Assembly: GCA_026826555.1 (NCBI GenBank)
Contig: JAKSZT010054396.1
Location: 22,092,053 to 22,156,052 of the forward strand
Source: Tolypeutes matacus
Lineage: Eukaryota; Chordata; Mammalia; Cingulata; Chlamyphoridae
Direction: 5' to 3'
DNA: 64,000 nucleotides
The notes beneath the pieces were generated by a model. The model saw only the letters and a list, made by a program, of their open reading frames with translations, was not told where the DNA came from and ran no database searches. Below, piece after piece: positions 1-11,175 of this stretch. The stretch's first letter is position 1. The number at the start of each line of letters is the position of its first letter. The translations under genes and the position numbers were made by a program.

Positions 1-62
<62 letters not shown>

Positions 63-64
63 AT
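1..64. repeat. (ATCT)n microsatellite
   Basis: About 15 perfect tandem ATCT units run from the first base of the window into the A/T tail of an antisense SINE. It probably grew from that tail. The left edge is cut by the window. Confidence 0.97.
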
Positions 65-65
65 A

Positions 66-150
66 TTTTACCGGGAGGTCCCGGGGAACGAACCCAGGTC
101 CCTCCATATGGGAGACGGACGCCCAACCATTTGAGCCACATCCGTCCCCC
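66..150 (-). repeat. DAS-like SINE, short B type
   Basis: On the minus strand this reads as a short tRNA-derived monomer: a GGGGACGGATGTGGCTCAAA head, a CATATGGAGGGACCTGGGTTCG-like B box region and a GGTAAAAT tail start. Its tail merges with the ATCT microsatellite. Confidence 0.88.
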
Positions 151-434
151 TATATATGGTTTTAATTCAACTTAAATCATTATTGAGAATAATTTTTTAT
201 ATGTATGAGGTGATTTTCTTACCATGAAATCAGGGTTGGAAGGGGCATAGTTCCAAGAGTTCTTAAATTCTCTCTGTTGTAATGTCCTTCTAGGGTAGTT
301 ATCTTCCCTATGCTTAGATACCTTAAGTGGTGTAAAACTGTTTTTTGGGGGTGGGAGGGTGTAGCATTCTTATATTGAACTTAAATGTTTTCCTGAAAAT
401 TCATCCCCCCTCCCCCCTCTATTATATAATATAT

Positions 435-660
435 GTTTCTTAATTTTTATTTATTTTTAGGTACCGGGGACCAGTGATTGAACCTGGGACCTCGTATGTA
501 GGAAGCCAGTGCTCAACCACTGAGTCACATTGGCTTCCCTGAGTTGATTTTTTTTGTCTGTTTTGCTTGTTTTTATTTTTTCAGGAGGCACTGGGACCCG
601 AACTCGGGACCTCCCATGTGGGAGGCAGGCGCTCAACCATTTGAGCCATATCTGCTCCCC
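435..660 (-). repeat. Dimeric DAS-like SINE (E type)
   Basis: Two tRNA-like modules lie head to tail on the minus strand (about 660-575 and 539-461). They are joined by an A-rich linker with AACAAGCAAAACAGAC, and the second module opens with GGGAAGCCAATGTGACTCAG. The same two-module order recurs at 29683-30011, 37383-37600 and 45264-45475. A possible imperfect TSD (ATATAATATAT at 424-434, ATATAGTATAT at 661-671) flanks it. Confidence 0.85.
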
Positions 661-1084
661 ATATAGTATATTAAGCTTTTGCTTATAATGCTCTTAGGGT
701 ATAATGAGTTTTACTGCATAATAAATCTTGAGTGACAGATATATTGTCTTTGGAACCTTAGTATTTACCCTTAGTATTATTCCCATAGTAATGGTGAATC
801 CCCATTTAGAAAGTATACTTGTCTTTGTTGCAAGTATTACTTGCTGCAGTAGCTTGGTACCTTAAGGCTCTAAGGGTGCCTTTCCTAGCTTAGAGTCCTT
901 GTCACAGCACCTGGCAAGCCATAAGAGTTTTTTGGCAAGTGGATAAACTCCTCCATATCATTTGATGTTTGGTGTTCAACACCCTCAAAATAAAAGGTTA
1001 CTGTAATAGACAATCTTAAAAAAGAATACACACTTTATGCAGTTATTGAGTATAGACAGACCCCTGTTCACTTGGAAATGAGCT

Positions 1085-2345
1085 GTTTTTTTCTCTTTAC
1101 TATTGACTTTATTGATGTATAATTTACATAAAATGAAATATGAAATATAATCATTTCACTATTTAGTTTAAGTTTTGAAAGATGTTTACACTTGTGTAAC
1201 CATTACTGAAATCAAGCTTTAGAGCTTTGCAGTCATACCAAAAAGTCCTCTCATTCTTCTTTGCTGTCAGTCTCTCCCCACCCTAGACAATCACTGATCT
1301 GCTTTCTGTCACTATAGATAGGGTTTGCCTGTTCTAGAATGCCATATAAATGGAATTATACTGTGTATGACTTCACAAAAGTACATATCAATAGTTTGAT
1401 TTTATTTTCTGTTACTGAGTAGTTTGCCATTACATGAATAAGTCACAATTTCTTTTTACTTGTTGATGGACATTAAGTTATTTCCAGTTTTAAGCTATTA
1501 TGAATAAAACTGTTATAAACATTTGTGTCCAAGTCTTGTATGGACATATACTTTCATTCTCTTCGGAGTGGAATCGTTGAAATCATAGGATTTTTATGTT
1601 TAACTTTTAAAAAAACTGCTAAACAGTTTTCCAAAGTGGTTATAAGAGTTTGCACTCCCACCAGTAATGCATGAGAGCACCATTTGTTCCACATCCTACT
1701 AACATTTGGAGGTGTTAGTCTAGAGAGGTGTGTGGTGGTATCTTATTGTGTTTCTAATTTGCATTTCCCTGTTGATTAATGATGTTCAGCAGGTTTCCAT
1801 GTACTTATTAATTATCTGTATATCTTCTTTTGTGAAAGATTTGTTCAAATTGTTGGGCTTTTCTTTTCTTTTTTTTTTTTGAATGCTTCTTTTATTATTG
1901 AGTTATAAGAGGTATTCTGGGTATAAATCCTTTGTCAGATACATGCCTTACCAATGTTTTCTCCCAGACTGTGTCTTGCCTTTCTATTTTTTTCTCTTCT
2001 CTCAAAGAGCAGAAGTTTATACATTTTATGAAGCCCATTTTCTTCATTTTTTTTCTTTTATGGTTTGTGTTTGTGATTTTGTGTTTAATGTAGCTTTTAC
2101 TACCCCATGGCTACAATGATGTTTATGGCTATAACTTTTATATGTAGTCTGTGATCCACTTCAGTCTAATTTTTGAGTATGATAAGGGGTAACGATGAAG
2201 GATAATTTTTTTCAGATGGATATCATTTTGTTCTAGCACCATTTGTTGAAAAGACTATCCATTCCCCATTAATTATCTTAGTGATTTTAGTTTTAGTTTT
2301 TGTAAGAAAATCTTCGTCAGTATATTTCCCAAATAGTCAAATACT
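1085..2345 (-). mobile_element. L1 fragment (3' end, antisense)
   Basis: The + strand reads as the reverse complement of an older mammalian L1 3' region. Landmarks are TTGATGGACATTAAGTTATTTCC, the 'TTTGCACTCCCACCAGTAATGCA' stretch near 1650 and 'CTAGCACCATTTGTTGAAAAGAC' near 2235, which correspond to the ORF2 C-terminal region. No long reading frame survives. It ends about 100 bp before exon 3. Confidence 0.8.
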
Positions 2346-2441
2346 GTGTGACAAGTCCACTTTTTCAGGCTTTAAAAAAAGTTATTTAAAATTTGGATCC
2401 TTTTAATTTTAGTTTTTCCCCTCTCCTCATCCACTTTGCAG

Positions 2442-2560
2442 ACATTTCAACCTACGAATGAAGAGGGACACTTCTCTTTTCAGTGATGAATTTAAATTAG
2501 AAACATCAAATAAAGTATTTGATTATGATACCTCTCATATTTACACTGGACATATTTATG
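2442..2560 (+). CDS. ADAM10: ADAM10 exon 3 (prodomain part)
   Basis: This is a 119 bp internal exon of the membrane metalloprotease ADAM10, which sheds Notch, APP, cadherins and other surface proteins. It begins with the last base of codon 69, then reads [17 protein letters not shown] and on to HIYTGHIYG, so it covers codons 69-109 in human numbering. The acceptor is CCACTTTGCAG and the donor is G|GTAAGTTGA, both strong. The exon ends one base into the codon for Gly109, completed by exon 4. It belongs to the prodomain, which chaperones and inhibits the enzyme. Compared with human ADAM10 as I remember it, Val88 is Leu and Leu95 is Phe, both conservative. The ATG at 2458 is an internal Met codon, not a start. 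Exon number is assumed from human. Confidence 0.97.
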
Positions 2561-4555
2561 GTAAGTTGAACTTACAAGAACCCTTTAATAAAGTTTTTTT
2601 CCACATAAGGAAATATTTCAGAAAAGGTGGTATGTCCTGAAGAAATTGAGTATGTGGTGAAGGATAATGGTCTTTGACGAGTGAGGTAATCCTTGGACCT
2701 ATCTTTACACGTATGTTTAGTATTGAATTATGCAGTATCTGGCTTTTGAAAAGCATAAACTTTTGACTCTCTCACATACCTCCAAATTGTTAGATCTTTC
2801 AAAAAACTTTAATGACTTCTAAAATTTTATCTTCCTGGTCTACAAGCAAGAAATTAGTAATTTTGCTGTGTTTTATAAGAAAAGAGGAAAAATTTAAAAT
2901 GAAACTGTAATGATCATTTAAGCAACCAAAAATAATATGACAAACTCATTCATCCTCCCAGGTTAATTCTTCTTCAGAAACAATTTCCTTTTTTATAAAA
3001 AAAATTATTATTTATTTTTTAAATTAACTTAAAATTTTTGGAGAAAATGAAGAAAACTGGTAATTTTTTAACCCCCCCTCCCCAAATCTATTTGCTTTTG
3101 TTCACAATTCTAACAAATTTCTCATACTATACCAGATTAAAAAGTTATGGTAGAGAAGGGGAAACATACTTAACCCAATAGAAAGTTACATTTGACAGCT
3201 TAATAGTGTGAGAACAACAGAAGGCATGAAAAATCAAAATTGTCTGCAAATATTACAGAGGAGCAAAATATCAGTTACAACACTGTACGTTAATACTCAA
3301 GACTATCCTGTTATTAAGAAAAATTTAAAAGCTGTTTGAAATTTCATTTCTACATATTAGAGAGATTTTCAATCCAAATCATAACACTATGAAAAAAAGA
3401 AGTGCTTAAAGAAATGTTTCTTTTTTGATTATGCCAGATAAACGAGCCATTTCTGTATTTAAATTTTCTCATGTGTAGAGTAAACCTAATTAATGAATTA
3501 AAAGGTTTTTGGACTTTCATAATTCTTTAACCAAGAAAAATGTTTTTCTATTAGTCTAGGTTTTTGATGTCAAACTATAGTTTATTATTTTCTTGATCAT
3601 TTATCTTGCTGGGCAAATAACTGAATAGTCTCTGCCCTTTTTTGCTAGGTGATGGCCAAGAAAAGTACAAGACAATAAATGAGTTTGCAGATAAAAATGA
3701 TGTCATTTAAAATATCAGTTTCTGGGGCTCTTAGCTTCAGTCCATGATAAATTCAAAGTCATCTCACTAATGCTAATCTACAACTTAGAAACAGTGGAAA
3801 CCCTGACTTTTTTTTTTTTTTTTTTAATTAGACAGTTTTGGCAGGTAAGTAAAAAAATTTTAAGCCCCCTCCCTTTAACTCCCAACTCTCCATATCATTT
3901 GATGTTTGGTGTTCAAAAATACCTTTTTTTCTGTTATTTTCTTTCATTAGAGAAGTATAATTGATGGGGCAGATTTACAAATCTTCGTTCAATATCTCAT
4001 AAAGGACTGTTGGTATACTTTTGTTCAGTAGCTTCTGAAATATTTGACACTTTCCTATTAAAAGATGTATATACAAAACCTAAAGTTGGCAAAGAAGCCA
4101 AAAGGCTCATGTATAATTTTCATCAGGTAACAAAGGAGCTTTTTTCTTATGTTAATTAAAGCAAAATTTTCAAAAGATACTTTTAATATCTTTATTACAA
4201 AAGTGTTTGTTTTAGCATTGGGTCTGTTTGCTTCTTTCTTAGTTTAAGTTAACAATTGTTTATTATTTATCAAATGCCTACTACATACATGCCAGGCACC
4301 ATGCTGCTTGCTAGGGATATATATGAGTGTTAAAAAGACAGACATGGTTTCTTTCATTGTTGTTATTAGTAAGTATATATGTCTTAACAAAATACTCATT
4401 GCTGTTCACATTTCAAATTAGTATTTATGTGAAATAGAATTTCATTTGCAAATTTATATTCAGTATTTAAAATATTTATGGCTTTTTTAAAGGAGAATGA
4501 GTTTGACGTTTATGTGCAAATCAACTTTTCAAGTGTTTGTTGCTTTCATTAATAG
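2561..4555 (+). other. ADAM10: ADAM10 intron 3
   Basis: This 1,995 bp AT-rich intron runs between donor GTAAGT and acceptor TTTCATTAATAG. It has an L2-like fragment near 4255-4352, a T-run at 3809-3826 and the second copy of a 29 bp repeat (3888-3916). I see no SINE of the DAS type here. The rest is unassigned single-copy-looking sequence. Confidence 0.9.
4255..4352 (-). repeat. L2 3'-end-like fragment
   Basis: The segment contains a diverged form of the L2 tail signature (CAAATGCCTACTACATACATGCCAGGCACCATGCT region, then AGGGATATATATGAGTG and GACAGACATGG). It is an old, pan-mammalian element. Confidence 0.7.
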
Positions 4556-4714
4556 GTGAAGAAGGAAGTTTTAGCCATGGGTCTGTTATTGATGGAAGAT
4601 TTGAAGGATTCATTCAGACTCATGGTGGCACATTTTATGTTGAGCCAGCTGAGAGATATATTAAAGACCGAACTCTGCCATTTCACTCTGTCATTTATCA
4701 TGAAGATGATATCA
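4556..4714 (+). CDS. ADAM10: ADAM10 exon 4 (prodomain part)
   Basis: This 159 bp exon runs from acceptor ATTAATAG to donor ATCA|GTAAGT. It completes Gly109, then reads [19 protein letters not shown] through [21 protein letters not shown], and ends one base into codon 162. In human numbering this is residues 109-162 of the prodomain. Position 131 is His here against Arg in human from memory; the rest is identical as far as I recall. The phase agrees with exon 3 upstream and with exon 5, which lies 32 kb downstream. The open frame in the raw DNA runs on into the intron for several codons, but splicing at 4714 restores the known protein. Confidence 0.97.
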
Positions 4715-5759
4715 GTAAGTACTTAAATTTTATCAAGTAGCTTTTAGCAAAAAGGCACATGAATACTTAAAACTATGTGGAGACAAATGAAGCCTGAGAT
4801 CTTTTATTTCCTAAGCTATTAATCAGACTAGAAAATAGTTTCATAAGCAAAGTCTCAATTTTATGAATAATAGATCCATATAATGAGGCTATTTCTTTGT
4901 CAGTCCATGCCAGGCTTGCTTTGTTGATGTGATAACACAAATTTTATATAAACCACAAGTCAACCAAATCTGGTTGAACTAGAAATCCTATATTGCTTAT
5001 ATCAGCCAGTTTGTTTAATGCTAACGTCTTTGTGTGTGTGGCCTACTGAAGGTAGAACAGCATCGTTATCTTCTTACAGAAACTATAATGTGGATATCTG
5101 TTTAGTCTTAAAGGAACATTTTAGGTATTTTTTTAAATTTCTGAATTTTTTTTTTTTGAAATTTGGGATAATAACTTGTCTTCGTCTTGGTAAGACTTCA
5201 GGTTTATTATTATGAATTTTGTCCTCTACCAACTTTATGTGATGGTAATTTGTTGGAAGAGTTCTTTTTCTGTATTTTAAGAATAGAAAATATTTTTAGA
5301 CCTTGCCTGTTAATTCTACTATCGTCTGTATAGTCATAATCGTCAATCACTAGAATGTATCATTGAAATATACAGAAATACATTTCTCTTGGATACTTAT
5401 ATTTTAGTTTTTGAGTATATTTAAATGAGTCTCTTAATTATTGCCTGTTTTCCTAAATTGACAGCTTCCTCCTGGCTTCATTTTCCTTTGTTTTCCCTCC
5501 CCATCTCTCAAGTTAGAGAACTTGTGGGTCTGCAGAACAATCATACATAAAATACAGAAGTCCCATATAGTACCCTATTATTAGCACTTTGCATTTGTGT
5601 GGAACATTTGTTACAATGGATAAAAGCACATTTTTATAATTGTATTATTAACTATATTCCATGGTTTAACTTAGGGTTCACTGTGTAGTGTGGTTTCATG
5701 GATTTTTAAATTTTTAAAAATTCTGTTACCATATATACAATCTAACGTTTTCCCTTTTA

Positions 5760-6011
5760 TTTTTATTTATTTAAAAAAAGATTTTATTTATTTATTTATT
5801 TATCCCCCCTTGCTGCTTGTGCTCGCTGTGTCCATTTGCTGTGCGTTTTTCTGTGTCTGCTTGTCTCCCTTTGTTGGGTCGTCCTGCTGCGTCAGCTCAC
5901 CGCGCTGCGCGGGCTGGCTTGCCTTCACCAGGAGGCCCTGGGAATCGAACTTGGGGCCTCCCATATGGTAAACGGGAACCCTATCAATTGAGCCACATCC
6001 GCTTCCCAAAA
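5760..6011 (-). repeat. DAS-like SINE, A type (long form)
   Basis: A full monomer on the minus strand: GGGAAGCGGATGTGGCTCAA head, TTCGATTCCCAGGG B box region, a middle with GACACAGAAAAACGCACAGC and the ATAAATAAATAAAT tail. A perfect 12 bp TSD, TTTTCCCTTTTA, lies at 5748-5759 and 6012-6023, showing insertion into the L1. Confidence 0.93.
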
Positions 6012-7417
6012 TTTTCCCTTTTAATCACATTCAGATACATATTTTAGTGCTGCTATTTATGTTCACAGTATTGTGCTATCATTACCTTCATCCATTACCG
6101 AAACATTGCCATCATTCCATATAGGAACCTTGTATATTTTTAAGGCTTAACTTCCCATTCCTTATCCATACCCTATCCCCTGTATCTATTCTAGATACAG
6201 ACTCTGTGAGTTTGTTTATTCTAATTATTTCAAAACATTGAGATCATACAATATATGTCCTTTTATGTCTGGATTATTTCACTCATGTTTTCAGGGCTCA
6301 TCCATGTTGTCACATGTATCTGGATTTCATTCCTTTTTAAAGCTGAATAATACTCCATTTTATATATATGCCACATTTTGTTTATCCATTCATCGGCTGC
6401 TGGACATTTGGATTCATTTCATCTTTTCGCAATTGTGAATAATAATGCTGTGATTATCTGTGTGTAAATATCTGTTTGAGTCTCTGCTTTCAGTTCTTTT
6501 GGGTATATACCTAGTAGTGGAATTGCCGGGTCATATGGTAGTTCTGTACTTAGTTTTCTGAGGTACCGCCAAACTGTCTTCCACAGCGACTGCAGCATTT
6601 TATATTGCCACCAGCAATGAATGAGTGGTCATATTTCTCTGCCTCCTTTCTCACACTTAATTTCCATTTTTTTGATAGCAGCCATTCTAGTGGGTGTGAC
6701 ATGGTATCTCATTGTGGTTTTGATTTGCACTTCCCCTGTGCTTAATGATATTGAGCATCTTTTCATATGCTTTCTGGCCATTTATTTGGAGAGATGTCTG
6801 TTCAAGTCTTTTGCCCATTTTTTTAAGTGGGTTGTTTGTCTTTTTGTTGTTAAGTTGAAGGATTTCTTTATAAATTCTGGATATTAATCCTTTATTGGAT
6901 ATGTGGTTTCCAAATATTTTCTCCTATTGTATAGGTGGTTGTTTTACTTTCATGATAAATTCCTTTGAGGAACAAAAGTTTAACCAATTTTTTTTTTTTT
7001 AGTTTTTAATTTTGATGAGATCCCTTTTATCTGTTTTTTTTTTGTTGTTGTTGTTGCATGTACCTTGGGTGTAAAGTCTAAGAACCCATTGCCTAACACA
7101 AGGTCTTGAAGATGTTTCCCTACATTTTCTTTCAGGAGTTTGATAGTTCTAGCACTTATACTAAGGTCTTTGGTACATCTGAGTTGATTTTTGTATATAG
7201 TGTAGCAGGGTCCTTTTTTTTTTTCCCTCAAATGGAGATCCAGCTTTCCCAGCAGCATTTGTTGAAGAGACTGTTCTTTCCCTATTGAGTGGTCTTTGTC
7301 CCCTTGTCAAAAATCAGTTGGCCGTAAATGAGAGGGTTGGTTTCTGAGCTCTCAGTTCTATTCCATTGGTCTGTATGTCTGTCCTTGTGCCAGTACCATG
7401 CTTTTTTTTTTTTCTTT

Positions 7418-7575
7418 TTTGGTGTACAGTTCTATGAGTTTCCCCTACTCCGCCCCCCCCCCCGACTTGTTGTCTGTGTCCATGCGCTGGGTGATCTTCT
7501 GTGTCTGTTTCTTGCCTTCTCTTCTCATTTTTCTCCTCCAGGCTTCACTGGGATTCAATTCTAGGGACCTTTATC
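7418..7575 (-). repeat. SINE fragment (D-type second module)
   Basis: It contains the minus-strand module seen also inside 16945-17358 and 22856-23520 (CCATGCGCTGGGTGATCTTCTG, CTTCTCTTCTCATTTTTCTCC). No full head is present, so it is a fragment lying in the L1. Confidence 0.7.
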
Positions 7576-7907
7576 ATGTTGAGGAAGTTTCCTTGTATTC
7601 CTAGTGTTCTAAGTGGTTTTATTAAGGAGTGCTGGGTTTTGTTAAATGCCTTTCTTTTCTGCATCAATTTAGATGATGTGGTTTTTTTTTTTTTTCTTCT
7701 TTTTTTAAGGGTGGTAATTATATTAACTGATTTTCTTATGTTGCAAATAAACATCTGCAGTTCATAAAAAAGTGTCCCAACCATACTTATGTTAACTGGG
7801 GCTTAGAAATCTGCTAATGCATATCCAGTTGTGACAAACTATGGCAGTACCTGGGCAATTGGAAAGGTTGAATAATAGAGTGCTTTGATTATTTGATAAG
7901 TATTTTA

Positions 7908-8094
7908 TTTTATTTTATTTTTTAAAGATTTTATTTATTTATTCATTTATCCCCCCCTTGCTGCTTGTGCTCGCTGGGTCAGCTAACCATGCCGTGCGGG
8001 CGGGCTTGCCTTCAACAGGAGGCCCCGGGAACCGAACCCGGGGCCTCCCATATGGTAAACGGGAGCCCTACTGATTGAGCCACAGCCGCTTCCC
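7908..8094 (-). repeat. DAS-like SINE, A type (short form)
   Basis: A monomer with the GGGAAGCGGCTGTGGCTCAA head and a GGCCCCGGGTTCGG-like B box on the minus strand, tail ATAAATGAATAAATAAAAT. A perfect 15 bp TSD, TTGATAAGTATTTTA, lies at 7893-7907 and 8095-8109. Confidence 0.96.
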
Positions 8095-8191
8095 TTGATA
8101 AGTATTTTAGATGACAATTTTAAGGGCTAATAACTTCAGATCTCCCACAATGTATATAAGTATATTGGTTAATCTCTCCACTATATGTTTT

Positions 8192-8288
8192 TTTTTTTTT
8201 TTAATTTTTACCGGGAGTCCTGGGAATCAAACCCAGGTCCCTCCATATGGAAGATGGATGCCCAACCATTTGAGCCACATCCGTCCCC
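8192..8288 (-). repeat. DAS-like SINE, B type, nested
   Basis: A short B monomer on the minus strand with TSD CTATATGTTTT (8181-8191 and 8289-8299). It landed in the left TSD of the dimer at 8300-8659, so it is the younger of the two. Confidence 0.92.
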
Positions 8289-8299
8289 CTATATGTTTT

Positions 8300-8659
8300 G
8301 TTTTATTTTATTTTATTATTATTACTATTTTTAAATTTATTTTTATTTATTTATTTCTCCTCCCCCTTGTTGTTTTTTGCCCTTCCAGTGTGGGAGAGAG
8401 ATGCTCAATCTCTTGTGCCACCTCAGCTCCCCGGCCTTTCATTGTCTCTCCTCTCTGTCTCTTTTTGTTGCATCATCTTGCTGTGCCAGCATTCCTGCAC
8501 GGGCCAGCACTCTGTGTGGGCCAGCCCTCTACTTGGGCCAGCTCACCAAGCAGGCCAGCTTGCCTTTTTTTTTTTTTTCACCAGGAGACCCTGGGAATCA
8601 AACCCTGGACCTCCTGTATGGTAGATGGGAGCCCAATCGCTTGAGCCACGTCCACTTCC
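8300..8659 (-). repeat. Dimeric DAS-like SINE (C type)
   Basis: An A-like module (8659-8570 side) is followed on the minus strand by a long middle and a second module opening GGGGAGCTGAGGTGGCACAA. The outer TSD CTCCACTATATGTTTT (8176-8191, 8660-8675) encloses both this dimer and the nested B SINE. Confidence 0.93.
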
Positions 8660-9261
8660 CTCCACTATATGTTTTAATTCACATACACTTACTAAGCATT
8701 GATCATAAATACAGAATTTATTTAGGTACAGTGAGTATTTGAAAGAAATATGAAAGTTGAGAGGTATGGTTGATTCGATCTTTGCCTATTTTCTGAGCTA
8801 ATCTTTCAGGAAATATAAAATTTCTCCAAACAACTTACAGGTACAAAAGCAGTAAAGTTGTGGAGGCCATGAGAAATGGTTAACTATTTAAAAATAATAT
8901 CATTAGAAGTATAAGTTACTAAATGGGAAGTGATTTTCAAAAATGATGGTTACTTAATTCTTTTTGGTAGAATTTGGAGAAAATATCCCCAGCATTTTCA
9001 CATTATGAAGTCAGAAACTTTATTTCATTTATATAGTAATATTCAAGGTGAAAAAATTTCAATTTAAGACTTTTTCTGATTGGTTAACATGTATGTGTAT
9101 GTATATATAGCTGTAGATGTACATATATTTGATATTTTAAACATCTGAAATGATCATTTATTACAGCTTTAAAATCTTTCATTTTGTATAAAATATTTTT
9201 AACATGCAATGAATGAGTATTTCAGAAATGTAAGATTATTTAACAATAACAAAGCTCTTAT

Positions 9262-9440
9262 TGGGAAGCGGCTGTGGCTCAATCAGTAGGGCTCCCGTTT
9301 ACCATATGGGAGGCCCCCGGTTCGGTTCCCGGGGCCTCCTGGTGAAGGCAAGCCTGCCCACACGGCGTGGTTAACTGACCCAGCGAGCACAAGCAGCAAG
9401 GGGGGGATAAATGAATAAATAAATTTAAAAAAAAAAAAAA
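9262..9440 (+). repeat. DAS-like SINE, A type (short form)
   Basis: A sense monomer: GGGAAGCGGCTGTGGCTCAA head, GGTTCGGTTCCC B box, AGCACAAGCAGCAAGG and a GGATAAATGAATAAAT tail with an A-run. A perfect TSD AAGCTCTTAT lies at 9252-9261 and 9441-9450. Confidence 0.96.
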
Positions 9441-9745
9441 AAGCTCTTATAATAAAATGGCTTTAAAACTCATCCTAGAAAACAAAATTATATTTGGTAC
9501 TTTTTTCTTTAACTTCTGAGAAATATTACTTAATGATTCTGTTTTTCAGTATTAGAAATGTTTTTATAGAGAGATTAAATAAGACATTTCATTCAATATT
9601 TGAATCTGGATATTGCATTAATGATATTATCTCAAATATAGTTCTTAATATACTGTCAAGTCAAATGTTTGAGGGCTTGCAAAAATGTTGGTTTCTTTCT
9701 AGACATTTGATTTGTTAGCAAGAGGAATGAATATGAAAGCTTTGA

Positions 9746-9929
9746 GAGAAGCGGCTGTGGCTCAATCAGTAGGGCTCCCGTTTACCATATGGGAGGCCCC
9801 GGGTTCAGTTCCCGGGGCCTCCTGGTGAAGGCAAGCCCGCCCGCACGGCGTGGTTAGCTGACCCAGCGAGCACAAGCAGCAAGGGGGGGATAAATGAATA
9901 AATAAATAAAAAAAAAAAAAAAAAAAAAA
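9746..9929 (+). repeat. DAS-like SINE, A type (short form)
   Basis: Nearly identical to the copy about 300 bp upstream and in the same orientation. TSD GCTTTGA lies at 9739-9745 and 9930-9936. The different TSD shows an independent insertion rather than a local duplication. Confidence 0.95.
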
Positions 9930-10154
9930 GCTTTGAAGTAAGACTTCATGATGTTATTATTTAAAAAATAACGTCAATTTCCTTTTTGGGGTTATTGTTT
10001 GTTCATCATATGCAGTTAGCAAACTGTGCATGGAAGATAGAGTTATTTGGATGAACCAGAAGACTGAGGTAATGCTGAACTTAATAGAATTTGGAAGTTT
10101 ACCATTCCAAAAGGCACTAGAATTCATTTCAGTTCTCTTAAGTTTAAATATGAT

Positions 10155-10262
10155 GGAAACTGAAGCCTACAGGATCTTAAACGACTTGCCCAAGATATCG
10201 TCAAGACAAGGATTCATGCCTTCTGGCTTCCACTCCAGTTCTTTTTCAATTATGCTCTAAAT
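10155..10262 (+). repeat. MIR-like fragment
   Basis: A diverged match to the MIR core: GAAACTGAAGCCTACAGGAT, then ACGACTTGCCCAAGATAT and CAAGGATTCATGCCTTCTGG. It is old; the frame open across this region is chance. Confidence 0.7.
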
Positions 10263-10516
10263 TGGGAGAGAATAGTTTAAATGCTACTAGAATTCAAAGT
10301 ACTTATGACAATAAAGGCAATTATGGTGAGTATTAAAAAAATTAGGAAAAGGCTGCAGCTTCTTTTTCTTGGTATTGTCAATGATTTTGCATAAATGTAG
10401 CTGGGTTCTACTATTGAAAAATAAAGTAAATTTACATTTTCAGTTCAACTTTTGTGAAATGATAGGTTATAGGAAACGTAGAAGAAACAGTAATGTTTAA
10501 GAGTATGGATTATAAG

Positions 10517-10668
10517 GGAGTGGAGGTGGGTCAGGTGATTAGGCGCCTCTCTCCCACATCAGAGGTCCTGGGTTCGGTTCCTGGTGCCTCCTGAAAGGAA
10601 GACCAGCACACAACAAGCAGACAAAGCAAATGCAAACAACGAGGGGGTGGGGAGAAATAAATATATCT
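10517..10668 (+). repeat. DAS-like SINE monomer, C/F module
   Basis: A sense tRNA-like head (GGAGGTGGGTCAGGTGATTA), B box GGGTTCGGTTCCTGG and a tail with ACAACAAGCAGACAAAGC and AACGAGGGGGTGGGG. It resembles the second module of the dimers. No clear TSD was found. Confidence 0.85.
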
Positions 10669-10709
10669 TGGGGAGCCGATTGTTTGTCATATACAATTCA
10701 ATGACTGAT

Positions 10710-11175
10710 TGTTACAGCCCACCTTCTGAAGGGCATGAGTTGGTATGTCTGTGAGACCAAAAAACACCCTTGGCAGAGAATTAGACAAAAGCTTTATTGG
10801 CATTTATGAACTGGAGAGATTCTTTGATGGTGCCTGGTCAAAGAATGAATGAAGTTAGCACTCTGCAAAGAGACTGGAAAATGAGGGGTGATTTAAGGGG
10901 TAACAAGGACATTCCATAGGGGTGATAACAAGAACATTCCATAGGGTGTGAGAACAGAGTTCCTGCTGAGGTCCCATGAGCTTTCACTATGGGGTTTGGT
11001 GATGTTTTTTACCATGTCCATAGGTAGGATGTTAACCAACAGCTGTTTACTGTTTTGGGAAGATTATCTATACATTCTGTCCCCTGTGGGAAGGATTGTT
11101 AACCTTTAACTTATGCCTAGGTCACACAGGCTGCTAAGTGCTGAGGACTTGGGGGAAGGGGCCTGGGTCCTCACA
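10710..11175 (-). mobile_element. Solo LTR-type element (466 bp)
   Basis: The element begins TG and ends CA and is flanked by a perfect 5 bp TSD, CTGAT, at 10705-10709 and 11176-11180. On the minus strand an AATAAA signal (10793-10798) lies about 80 bp before the end, the right place for an R/U5 border, so it is probably a minus-strand LTR. No gag, pol or env and no second LTR is nearby. The family is unrecognised and differs from the LTRs at 31693 and 44579. Confidence 0.8.

Larger units (their letters stand above)
1..2441 (+). other. ADAM10: ADAM10 intron 2, 3' part
   Basis: This stretch precedes the first exon seen and is the distal part of the upstream intron. It holds an ATCT microsatellite, a B-type SINE, a dimeric SINE (about 435-660) and an L1 3' fragment (about 1085-2345) that ends roughly 100 bp before the exon. 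The part from 661 to 1084 shows no recognisable element, except a 29 bp segment at 951-979 that recurs in the next intron. Confidence 0.85.
5490..7765 (-). mobile_element. L1 fragment (ORF2 C-terminus and 3' region)
   Basis: From 5490 the + strand shows an L1 3' region in antisense, then at about 6330-7330 the reverse complement of the ORF2 C-terminal region, including the 'PYDPAIPLLGIYP'-type segment (near 6500) and the 'NPKWIKDL'-like segment (near 7190). Many frameshifts and T-runs break the frame, so it is dead. Two SINE pieces sit in it, at 5760-6011 and about 7418-7575. Confidence 0.85.

Noticed and set aside
2458..2640. ATG at 2458 as an ADAM10 start codon
   Set aside because: It is an internal Met in HFNLRMKRD, and the exon has an acceptor and an in-frame upstream part; the frame past 2560 is intron.
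3650..3715. Possible exon after TTTTTTGCTAG at 3639-3649
   Set aside because: No donor follows within a reasonable distance and stops occur in the needed phase.
9262..9340. tRNA-like sequences with A and B boxes at SINE heads
   Set aside because: They are SINE heads with tails and TSDs, lack a proper anticodon and acceptor stem, and are not tRNA genes.
10030..10260. 76-codon open frame on + strand
   Set aside because: It overlaps a MIR-like fragment and has no splice signals or family match.
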